Shown here in pieces: positions 15,628 through 23,456 of a stretch of 64,000 nucleotides of DNA; position 1 is the stretch's first letter; each line of letters starts with the position of its first letter. This DNA is from Gluconacetobacter tumulisoli (GTDB lineage Bacteria; Pseudomonadota; Alphaproteobacteria; Acetobacterales; Acetobacteraceae), in contig NZ_JABEQM010000002.1 in assembly GCF_014174155.1 (NCBI RefSeq), positions 310,001 through 374,000 on the forward strand. The letters are read 5' to 3'. The notes beneath the pieces were generated by a model, which had not been told where the DNA came from, searched no databases, and saw nothing but the letters and a program-made list of their open reading frames with translations. Made by a program: the position numbers and the translations under genes.

Positions 15628-16734
15628 ATGCTTCACGTCACCGTCGGCCATCCCAGGACGGCCGCCATGCTGGACCTCGAGGAAAGCGCCCGCCGCGCCG
15701 GCCTGGATTTCCACGCCCTGCGCCCGGAGGGCGAGCGCGAACGCATCATCTTCATCGACAAGTACCTGACCCTGGCGCGCGCCCTGGGCCAGCCCTCGGT
15801 CCGGCCGCATGACATCGTCCTGTTCACCGACGCCTACGACACCCTGGTCGTCGGCGCCGCGGGCGAAATCCGGCGCGCCTTCGCCGCCGGCGGCAGCGAC
15901 ATCGTCTTCAACGGCGAAACCACCTTCTGGCCGCCGGCCGACGGCCCGGACGACCCCGTCCAGGCCTATTTCGACGGCTACAGCCCCCAGCGCTGCCGCT
16001 ACCTGAACAGCGGGTGCTACATCGGCTATGCCGGCGCGATCCGGACGATGCTGTCCCACTGCATCGCGCTGTCCCGCGACACCGCCGACCATGACGACCA
16101 GCGCCTGGCCGCGCGCTTCATGGCCCAGGCCGCGCCACGGCACGGCCTGCGGGTCACCGTCGATGCCGACAGCACGATCTTCGGCACGCTGGGCGGCTCG
16201 CTCGACCTGTACGACTACGCCGGCGGCGCGGTGCGCAACCGCGCGACCGGGGGCTGGCCGCCGGTCATCCACGCCAACGGCAACAAGGGGCCGATCGCCG
16301 CCCTGTCGGTCCTGAACATGATCCACCGCCTGGTGCCCGAGGGGCTCGACCTGCTGGCGATCCGCGCGCCCGGGGGCTTCCTGCATGACGGGCCGGACGG
16401 CGCGGCCCCGACGCTGCGCGCCCAGCCCGGCCCCGGCCTGTGCGTCGCCGTGCGGGCCGGCCCGTCATCGGCCTTCCTGCTGTCGCGCGACGGCACGTCC
16501 ATCCGCAGCTTCCGCCCCGACCGCACGATCGCCACGGTGTCCTGGGCGCAGGGATGGGAAGTCCTGGCCCTGCGGCCCGACGGCATCCGCACCAGCCACG
16601 ACACGCCGCTGACCGATTACGGCATGGGCACGGCCGGCGACACCCTGACCGCCTGCCCCCTGCCCCTGGCCGCCCTGGCCCACTGGACGCCCGACCAGGT
16701 GCGCGCCACCCTGACCGCCCTCGCCTCCCTCTGA
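15628..16734 (+). CDS. PLOD-type glycosyltransferase domain protein
   Basis: About 368 residues from the ATG at 15628 (MLHVTVGHPRTAAMLDLEES); an upstream ATG at 15598 is possible. The segment DIVLFTDAYDTLVV carries the acidic 'D.yD' centre typical of the glycosyltransferase domain of procollagen galactosyl/glucosyltransferases, and RCRYLNSGCYIGYAG and DHDDQRLAARF follow in the expected order. It should transfer a sugar from a nucleotide sugar using a metal ion. The acceptor is unknown. It starts a cluster of four transferases next to the prophage. The last 120 residues look like a separate beta-rich domain. Confidence 0.7.
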   Translation: MLHVTVGHPRTAAMLDLEESARRAGLDFHALRPEGERERIIFIDKYLTLARALGQPSVRPHDIVLFTDAYDTLVVGAAGEIRRAFAAGGSDIVFNGETTFWPPADGPDDPVQAYFDGYSPQRCRYLNSGCYIGYAGAIRTMLSHCIALSRDTADHDDQRLAARFMAQAAPRHGLRVTVDADSTIFGTLGGSLDLYDYAGGAVRNRATGGWPPVIHANGNKGPIAALSVLNMIHRLVPEGLDLLAIRAPGGFLHDGPDGAAPTLRAQPGPGLCVAVRAGPSSAFLLSRDGTSIRSFRPDRTIATVSWAQGWEVLALRPDGIRTSHDTPLTDYGMGTAGDTLTACPLPLAALAHWTPDQVRATLTALASL

Positions 16735-16736
16735 GA

Positions 16737-16945
16737 GGTCCCCGCCAAGGGCGTTGCCCTTGACCCACCAAAGGGCGGTCGCCCTTTGAAAACCCGTTCG
16801 TTGTCAAACGGTTGGGGTGCAGGGCCTCAGGCCCTGCCGGGTCCAGGGCAGGGCCCTGGCCATACCTTGATCTCCAGGCGGCCTGGCATAAGAGCCTGCT
16901 CGGAAATGCGCGCCGCCGGCGATCCGACGCGCGTTTCCCGCCCGA
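16737..16945. repeat. GGGC-palindrome repeat copy F and half-copy of the 150-bp repeat
   Basis: From 16737 to about 16862 there are hairpins AAGGGCgttGCCCTT, AAAGGGCggtcGCCCTTT and CAGGGCCTCAGGCCCTG, another unit of the GGGC family placed between convergent genes, where it can serve as a two-way terminator. From about 16891 to 16945 there is a half copy of the other family: GCCTGCTCGGAAATGCGCGC, then GGCGATCCGACGCGCGTTTCC. Two unrelated repeat families thus abut here. Confidence 0.75.
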
Positions 16946-16966
16946 CCCGGCGGGCGGGCGCCCGCC

Positions 16967-18100
16967 CTACTGCCGCCGCACCATCCGCATCTCGTCGCGC
17001 AGGCGGCGGATCTGCGTGTCGTCCCGCCAGGGCGGGCGATAGGCGCATTCCCCGTGGATGCGGTGAAAGACCGCCGAATTGTCGTCCACCTCCTGCTGCG
17101 AGAAGTTGGAGACCGATTCCATGATCTCGATCCCGCCTTCCAGCAGGTAGAAGATCCGCGACGCGCCGTCTTCCTTGGTATGGCCGCCATAACCCATGCG
17201 GATCATGCGCGAGGTATGCTCGACATGCTCATGCCCGTACTGGCCGAATCGCGTATCGATATACCCGACATAGGACAGCGCCTCGCGGCTGAACCCGGAA
17301 CATTGCGCCGTCAGCACGTCATTATGGAACGGGTCGTGCCAGGACCCGTTGCCGAACGACGCGCGCGGAAACCAGGGCGGCGCGAAATTCACATGGCCAT
17401 AGCGGACGCAGGCCAGCATCCAGTCGATGTTCCAGCCATAGGCCGTCGGCTGGGCGTCATCCTCCAGCAGCAGGATGACGTCGCATTTCTCGATCTCGTG
17501 CAGGTGGAACAGCAGGCGGTTCTTGTTCCACGCGATGCCCGCGTTCGGCGCGTTCAGGACATGAATGCCGGGAATGCGCGCCAGCAGCGGCGCGGTATCG
17601 TCGGTCGAACCGTCGTTCGACACCAGGATGACGGGGTCGAACTGCGTCATGTCGCGCACCCGCCGCACCGTCTCCATCACCAGCCCGGCGCGGTTGTAGG
17701 TCGGAATCCCGATGCCCAGCCGCAGGTCGCGCAACGGCACGCACGCCAGCTCCCCCGCCGCCGTATCCGTCCCATCGGCCGCCTGCACCGGCAGCACCCG
17801 CGCCGGGCCGTCCCCCTCGAAGGACAGGACCATGATCCGGAGCATCGCCAGGGACAATTCCCCGGGAAAGGGAAAGGTGACATGAAAACGCACGGCCCCG
17901 TACCGCGCCTCCGACAGGGCCGCGACGTCGGCGCTGGGCTGGCGCCATTCGTCGGGCCGCGCGACATGCAGGGTCGCTCCCCCGCACAGGACCGCCAGCC
18001 GGTCGCAGCCGATGCAATCGAGAAACCAGCCGGAGATCGAGACCCGGTTGCCCGTGGTCCGGATATGGTCGATGGAATAGCGGTCGTCCGGAACGTTCAT
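16967..18100 (-). CDS. family 2-like glycosyltransferase
   Basis: 377 residues starting MNVPDDRYSIDHIRTTGNRV. The first 120 residues form a separate domain that I do not recognise. The catalytic GT-A domain begins around 130: LGIGIPTYNRAGLVMETVRR, VILVSNDGSTDDTAPLLARI, then LLLEDDAQPT, which supplies the DxD-like metal site. Such enzymes add sugars to lipid-linked or surface polysaccharides. It is convergent with the gene at 15628 and in line with the one at 18196. Acceptor and donor cannot be told from sequence. Confidence 0.8.
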   Translation of the reverse strand: MNVPDDRYSIDHIRTTGNRVSISGWFLDCIGCDRLAVLCGGATLHVARPDEWRQPSADVAALSEARYGAVRFHVTFPFPGELSLAMLRIMVLSFEGDGPARVLPVQAADGTDTAAGELACVPLRDLRLGIGIPTYNRAGLVMETVRRVRDMTQFDPVILVSNDGSTDDTAPLLARIPGIHVLNAPNAGIAWNKNRLLFHLHEIEKCDVILLLEDDAQPTAYGWNIDWMLACVRYGHVNFAPPWFPRASFGNGSWHDPFHNDVLTAQCSGFSREALSYVGYIDTRFGQYGHEHVEHTSRMIRMGYGGHTKEDGASRIFYLLEGGIEIMESVSNFSQQEVDDNSAVFHRIHGECAYRPPWRDDTQIRRLRDEMRMVRRQ

Positions 18101-18195
18101 ACAGGCTGATATCCATCCAGGCAGAGGCAGGTCGCGTCCATAAGGACGGCGCGACCGTCAACAAAGGGTTTAGACACGCGTCGGGCGACGATGCA

Positions 18196-19137
18196 TCAGG
18201 ACGGAATCAGGTACGGCACGAACAGGATCCGCAGCATCGGCGATTCCATGCGCTTCTGGAACAGATAGAGCGCGAAGATCCGCTCCGAAAAATAGCCCAG
18301 CGACCGGGGCGGGCAGGCGCGGTTCCGGGCGATGAACCCGATGACGTCCCACCAGAATCCCATATATTCGTCGAAGCAGGCACGGGTCATGACGAACATG
18401 CTGCGATAGCACGTCATGTCGTTGTCGAAATCGATCAGCATCCGGCGCGTCCGGAAATAGGCGGCATTGCGCACCGCCGCCTCCAGCAGCTTGAACGCGC
18501 CGTCGTCCATCTGGTCGCGTACCCGCAGCTTCTGCGGACGCAGCGCGATGATGTCGTATCCGCCGACGAAGGCCGCCAGGCCCTGCGCCTGCGCGTCCGT
18601 CATCGCCCGCCGGAACGCCAGGTACCGGTCGAAGGCGAACGGCCCGGTCAGGCATTCCGCGCCGGCATGGCGCATGAAATGCAGCCGCGCCATCGGCAGC
18701 GCCTCGTCCGCCGCCCCCATCTCGTCATAGGCCATGAAATCCAGGAAGATCAGGCGCCGATAATGCTCGAACCCGACATAATCGACATCCTCCAGCCGGC
18801 TCTTCCAGACATGGTAATGGGCCCGCATCTCGGAATGTTCGTTCAGCCCGGCGATATTGACGCCGCCCAGGTCGCCCAGGTACGACCCGTCCGCCGCATC
18901 GTGCTCCCCCAGCATCAGGTCCGAGAACATGCCCCGGTTCATATGCTGCCCGTCCACCTTGTGACAGATCCGGAAGATCCTGACCCGCGGCGCCACTGTC
19001 GCCTCTGTCGCCTCTGTCGCCACCATCGCCGCCGCCGTCGCCGCGTGCGCCAGGCGTGCCGCCCCGGCCCCGGTCCCGGTCCCGGTCCCGGCATCGGCCG
19101 GAACGTCCCGCGCCGGCCCGATCCGCCTACTCCACAT
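18196..19137 (-). CDS. DUF4422-type glycosyltransferase-like protein
   Basis: 313 residues from the ATG at 19137, which follows GAGGG by 9 bases. After a low-complexity Ala/Thr/Gly leader of 60 residues (with an ATEATEAT repeat) comes RIFRICHKVD, then FSDLMLGEHDAADGSYLGDL, NEHSEMRAHYHVWKSR and VDYVGFEHYRRLIF, the order seen in DUF4422 proteins encoded in capsule clusters. These are thought to be glycosyltransferases; no member's acceptor can be deduced here. It lies upstream of the GT2-like gene on the same strand with a 95-bp gap. Confidence 0.75.
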   Translation of the reverse strand: MWSRRIGPARDVPADAGTGTGTGAGAARLAHAATAAAMVATEATEATVAPRVRIFRICHKVDGQHMNRGMFSDLMLGEHDAADGSYLGDLGGVNIAGLNEHSEMRAHYHVWKSRLEDVDYVGFEHYRRLIFLDFMAYDEMGAADEALPMARLHFMRHAGAECLTGPFAFDRYLAFRRAMTDAQAQGLAAFVGGYDIIALRPQKLRVRDQMDDGAFKLLEAAVRNAAYFRTRRMLIDFDNDMTCYRSMFVMTRACFDEYMGFWWDVIGFIARNRACPPRSLGYFSERIFALYLFQKRMESPMLRILFVPYLIPS

Positions 19138-19296
19138 GCCGGTCATCCCTCGCGTGCATCGTGCGGACATCCCTCCCATCGCGGTACGCGGCCGCGACGC
19201 CGCCCGTCCGCCATTCCTTAATTCCAGCAAGGTCTTAGGATTATCTTAACGGGATCCGTTTCACGATTCCCCTGTCGCAGCAGGACGAATCACGGA

Positions 19297-20496
19297 TTGC
19301 ACCAGATACACGCCCCCCGCGCGCCGCTCGTCCTCCTGGGCCTGGCGGTCGCCCTCCTGCCCGCCGCCGCACGGGCCGCCTCCGACGCCGCGCGGTGCGC
19401 CGGCCGGCCGGTCACCAGTTTCGTCGGCTCGGTCATCGGCGGGTACCAGCTGTCGCAGCCCTGGCGCTTCCCCAACCTGCTGGCCACCGGCAATATCGGC
19501 CTCTACCAGGTCGACGGCACGACCCGCCGGCTGCTGGACTGGCCCGACGGCAACCGGGCCTGGATCAGGCCCCCCGGCTATGACGGCCAGGCCGTCATGA
19601 AGGCGATGATCGCCCTGTGGCAGGGCCGGGCCGGCGGCGGCATGTTCGAAGGCGGGAATTCCCCGGCCCTGACCCCCAACGTGCCGCCCTCCCATTACCA
19701 TGTCTCGGACGACAGCCAGTCCGGCGCCCAGTTCCGCTGGTTCGCCGACGGATGGCATCCGCAGGTCGCGATGCTGAATCTCAGCTACGCCGACACCGCC
19801 CCGCCCTTTGGCGGCAGCTATCATAACCCGTCGTCGGAATTCACCGACCGCGACGTCGCCGACACCGCCACCGCCCTGCGCGACGCGCGGATGACGACCG
19901 GCGCGGCGCTGGTGCTGCCTTACATCTCCAACGGGTCGCGCGGCCATCTCTCCGACAGTTCGGACACCGACCGCCACGGAAATCCGGGCCTGGGCACCCG
20001 GGTGCAGAGCGATTACGCCACCGATCCCTACTACGCCAATTCCCGACGCATCGCGCTGCTGGCCGGCGGATTCGGCATCGACACGCCGGCCAACATCTTT
20101 TCGACGGACGCCTATTACGGCCCGGGACACAGCGAGATGTTCCGCCGCCTGATCGCCAGCGAAATCCGCTGGGCCAACCGCCATCACCTGACGACCGCCG
20201 TGTTCATGACCATCTTCGACACGCAGCACGGCATGCGCGGCAACGGCCCCGACTTCCGGTTCCTGCGCGGCGTGCAGACCGAAGTCCGCTATCTGGAAAA
20301 CGCCGACGCCCGCCCGACCTACTGGATCGTCGGGCAATATTCCAACGGCCCGGCCACCACCAACATGCCCGAAACCGACACCACGCCCGAAAGCATCACG
20401 CAGGTCGCGAACTGGGTGGCCCGCAACGCCCATACCACCCCGCCCCCCGTTCCGGCCGCCACATGCTCCCCCCCGCCCGCCGGCCCGAACGGCTGA
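19297..20496 (+). CDS. exported protein of unknown function
   Basis: 399 residues if the TTG at 19297 is the start; AGCAGGA lies upstream. A signal peptide is clear: APLVLLGLAVALLPAAARAA, with likely cleavage after ARA-A near residue 27. The mature protein has many aromatic and acidic positions (QFRWFADGWHPQVAMLNLSY, AALVLPYISNGSRG, ASEIRWANRHHL), in a pattern that could be a TIM barrel of a glycoside hydrolase, but I recognise no family. The last 30 residues are Pro-rich. Its place among glycosyltransferases suggests work on a surface or exported glycan; that is inference. Confidence 0.6.
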   Translation: MHQIHAPRAPLVLLGLAVALLPAAARAASDAARCAGRPVTSFVGSVIGGYQLSQPWRFPNLLATGNIGLYQVDGTTRRLLDWPDGNRAWIRPPGYDGQAVMKAMIALWQGRAGGGMFEGGNSPALTPNVPPSHYHVSDDSQSGAQFRWFADGWHPQVAMLNLSYADTAPPFGGSYHNPSSEFTDRDVADTATALRDARMTTGAALVLPYISNGSRGHLSDSSDTDRHGNPGLGTRVQSDYATDPYYANSRRIALLAGGFGIDTPANIFSTDAYYGPGHSEMFRRLIASEIRWANRHHLTTAVFMTIFDTQHGMRGNGPDFRFLRGVQTEVRYLENADARPTYWIVGQYSNGPATTNMPETDTTPESITQVANWVARNAHTTPPPVPAATCSPPPAGPNG

Positions 20497-20560
20497 ACCA
20501 GCCCCGACCGCCCGAACACCCGAACTCTCGAACGCCGCACACCCCTCCGAGGCCCGCCCG

Positions 20561-21961
20561 ATGCAAACCGGATATGTCATTGTCGCCCACACGGGGTCGC
20601 TGATCGCCGTGGATCCCGAAGGCATGTTCCATATCATCCCCGGCTTCCTGCACCAGGATGGCCGCCCCCTGCTGCGCTGCGACGCGGCGCTGCGCCCCTG
20701 CGTCGCGCGGGACGGCGCGCTGGTCCCGATCGACGGCCTGGCCTGCTCCGACCCCCAATGGACCGACGGCGCCGCGCGGATCGGCCTGCGCCGGGGCGAC
20801 CGCTACGGATCGGTCCATCCCAACGGCACCGAAATCGAATTCGACCGCGACACGCAGCAGGGATGGGAATATTTCCTGCTGCTGCCCGAGGCCGACCTGC
20901 CGGCCATCGCCCGCTTCGCCGAACGCGCCTGGCTGGTCCCCGACGCGGGCCAGGTCGTCACGCCGGCCCGCGCGACCGCGCTGTGCGCGATCCACGCCGG
21001 AAAATCCGAGTATCGGATCGACGAGAACATCCAGGCCCTCCGCGCCCTTCCCCCCGACGCGACCGACGTCGTCCTGACCCGCAGGACGTACTGCATCGGG
21101 CGGTTCGTCGCCTATCGTCCCCTCGTCTATTACGCCTGCTTCGGCGCGGACGCGCAGTTCGCGCTGCTGCGGGCCAGCCTGGACGCGCTGCTCGCCGTCG
21201 GGCGGTACGACGGCGACCTGTGCATCATCACCGACCGCGACGACCTGCGCGACTGGATTCCCGAACGCTTCGCCGGAACGCTGCACATCCTGCGCAAGAC
21301 CCCGACCCGGCACGAGGAATTCTGGCGGTCGCGCTACGAGATCGCGGACCTGGAGGGCATCGGCGCATACGGCCCGATCCTGTATGTCGACACCGACGTC
21401 TGCGCGGTCGCGGACATCTCGATCATCCTCCACCGCATAGCCCTCAGCGGAAAGATCTGCGTCGGGACCGAGGAATATCCGGCCAGCATCACCAATCCCC
21501 CGTCCCTGCTGACGGTCGCCGATTCGATGGGCGGCACACTGTTCCGCATGGACGGGCACGACCCGGGCTACCGGTTCGGCTTCAATTCCGGCATCATCGG
21601 CTTCGCATCGATGCGGATCGCGCGCGACCCGTTCCGCCGGGTGGCCGGGACGATGGACCGCCTGCTGCGGGCGGGAACATGGATCCCGTTCATGGACCAG
21701 GCGGTCGCCAACTACCTGTTCCACAAGCTGGGCATCGTCGATACCGAAACCCTGTCCGGCCATGTGCAGGCCGGCACGCCGACCCGCCTGTATTCGCATG
21801 TCCGCCCGGCCGACACCCAGGTCCTGGTCCATTTCTGGGCCACCCCGGGCAAGGACCGCGAAACGATCCTGCGCGCCATGACCGCCACCCGCCTGGCCGA
21901 ACGCGCCGCCCGCGAGGCCGGCCGCATCCGCCAGCACGTGACGCTGCCGCCATCGCCCTAG
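20561..21961 (+). CDS. GT8-like nucleotide-sugar glycosyltransferase
   Basis: 466 residues starting MQTGYVIVAHTGSLIAVDPE. The N-terminal 170 residues resemble a beta-rich lectin- or fascin-like domain. The C-terminal half is a GT-A domain: VYYACFGADAQFALLRASLD, LCIITDRDDL, then GPILYVDTDVCAV, which carries the D-T-D metal motif, followed by FGFNSGIIGF and HVQAGTPTRLYSHV. This order matches GT8/LgtC-type transferases. It lies 65 bp after the exported protein gene in the same direction, so the two may be co-transcribed. Substrate unknown. Confidence 0.75.
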   Translation: MQTGYVIVAHTGSLIAVDPEGMFHIIPGFLHQDGRPLLRCDAALRPCVARDGALVPIDGLACSDPQWTDGAARIGLRRGDRYGSVHPNGTEIEFDRDTQQGWEYFLLLPEADLPAIARFAERAWLVPDAGQVVTPARATALCAIHAGKSEYRIDENIQALRALPPDATDVVLTRRTYCIGRFVAYRPLVYYACFGADAQFALLRASLDALLAVGRYDGDLCIITDRDDLRDWIPERFAGTLHILRKTPTRHEEFWRSRYEIADLEGIGAYGPILYVDTDVCAVADISIILHRIALSGKICVGTEEYPASITNPPSLLTVADSMGGTLFRMDGHDPGYRFGFNSGIIGFASMRIARDPFRRVAGTMDRLLRAGTWIPFMDQAVANYLFHKLGIVDTETLSGHVQAGTPTRLYSHVRPADTQVLVHFWATPGKDRETILRAMTATRLAERAAREAGRIRQHVTLPPSP

Positions 21962-21983
21962 CCCGATCCGTCATTCCCCCCCG

Positions 21984-23339
21984 TCATTCCGCCTCCGGGA
22001 CGGCCATGTCCCCCAGGCCCGTCCGCCCCCGCGCGGCCAGCGTGCGCCATCCGCCATAGACCACGCCCCAGGCCAGCCAGCTTCCGCCGACGATCAGCGC
22101 GGTACGGTTCAGATGCGCCCAGACGAAGGCGCAGATCGCAAATCCCGCCAGCGGCGTCAGCACGAAGCCCGGCGACCGCCGCCGCTGCCGGATCGCATAG
22201 GCCGCGAACGCCGCCGCGTTCACGCCCATGAAGGCCACGAACGCCCCGAAATTCAGCGCCTGCGCCCCGATCTCGAACGCATCGCCGCCCAGCCGCCCGG
22301 CAAAGGCCTCCATCATCTCGGCGCCGGCCACCGTCACGGCGCCCACGGCCAGGATGTTGTTGCGCGGAATCCGATGCACCGGGTCCAGCGTGCCGAAGAA
22401 CCGGCGCGGCAACGCCCCCGCCCGCCCCATGCTGTACAGCAGCCGCCCGGCGGCCAGCTGCGACCCCAGGCCCGAACCCACCGTCGCCACCAGCAGCGCC
22501 ACGTTGATCATCTGGAACAGCGCCACCCCGCCCAGCCGGCCCGCCACCATCGCGAAGGCCGATTCCACGTTGCCCGCCGGAAAGGGCGCGCTGCCCCACA
22601 CCAGCTGCGCCGCATAGACCTCCAGCCCCGACAGCAGTCCGGTCGTCAGGCAGACCAGCATGATCGCCCGCATGACGGCGCGCCGCGGGTCGCGCGCCTC
22701 CTCCGACAGGGTCGAAACCGCGTCGAAACCGATATAGGTCAGCACCGCCACCGACGCCCCCGCCAGGACGCGGTCGGGGCGAAAGCTGGCCGGGTCGTGG
22801 AACGGCCGCCAGAAGAACGCCGCGTCATGCCCCGCGCCGGCCACCCGGTGCCAGACGAAGGCCAGGAACACCACCACCACCAGCAGCAGCACGCCGCACA
22901 TCGCCCCGCTCAGCCGCGCCGACGTCTGCACCCCCCGCAGGTTCAGCAGCGTGAACAGGCCGACGAACGCCGGCACCCAGGCGTAATAGGGCACGCCGGG
23001 CACGATATTCGTCATCGCCTTGGCGCAGAACGCCGTGCAGACCAGGGGATTGAGCAGATAATCCAGCAGCAGCGCCCAGCCCACCACGAAGCCCAGCGCC
23101 GGGTGGATCTCCTGCCGGACATAGACATAGGCCGACCCCGCGCTGGGATACAGCCGCGCCATGCGGCCGTAGCTGACGGCGGTGAACAGCATGGCCGCCA
23201 TCGCGATCAGGATCGCGGTCACGACATGCCCGTGCGCGGTATTGCTGATGACCCCGTAGATCCCCATGGGCGCGGTCGGCTGCACGATCACCATGCCGAT
23301 CAGCACCAGTTGCCACAGGCTCAGGCTGCGGTTCAGCAT
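21984..23339 (-). CDS. APC-family amino acid permease
   Basis: 451 residues from the ATG at 23339, preceded by GGGAGGGG; the longer frame upstream is not needed. It has about 12 hydrophobic segments and the APC signature GIYGVISNTAHGHVVTAIL, then YPSAGSAYVYVRQEIHPALG in the early transmembrane part, with TYIGFDAVSTLSEEARDPRR in the middle, a hallmark of this family. It imports an amino acid across the inner membrane. It is the last gene of the SDR/PLP-enzyme/RidA/TonB unit and gives the inner-membrane step for the same substrate. Substrate not deducible from sequence. Confidence 0.85.
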   Translation of the reverse strand: MLNRSLSLWQLVLIGMVIVQPTAPMGIYGVISNTAHGHVVTAILIAMAAMLFTAVSYGRMARLYPSAGSAYVYVRQEIHPALGFVVGWALLLDYLLNPLVCTAFCAKAMTNIVPGVPYYAWVPAFVGLFTLLNLRGVQTSARLSGAMCGVLLLVVVVFLAFVWHRVAGAGHDAAFFWRPFHDPASFRPDRVLAGASVAVLTYIGFDAVSTLSEEARDPRRAVMRAIMLVCLTTGLLSGLEVYAAQLVWGSAPFPAGNVESAFAMVAGRLGGVALFQMINVALLVATVGSGLGSQLAAGRLLYSMGRAGALPRRFFGTLDPVHRIPRNNILAVGAVTVAGAEMMEAFAGRLGGDAFEIGAQALNFGAFVAFMGVNAAAFAAYAIRQRRRSPGFVLTPLAGFAICAFVWAHLNRTALIVGGSWLAWGVVYGGWRTLAARGRTGLGDMAVPEAE

Positions 23340-23456
23340 CGCCCCTCCCTCCCCTGCGCCGGACACCGTGCCCGACATGTGACGATCCGGCATGCTGTCT
23401 CCCCTCCCCTGCCCGCGATCCGCGCCGCACCCTGCGGCGCGCGACCGGACGATGCC

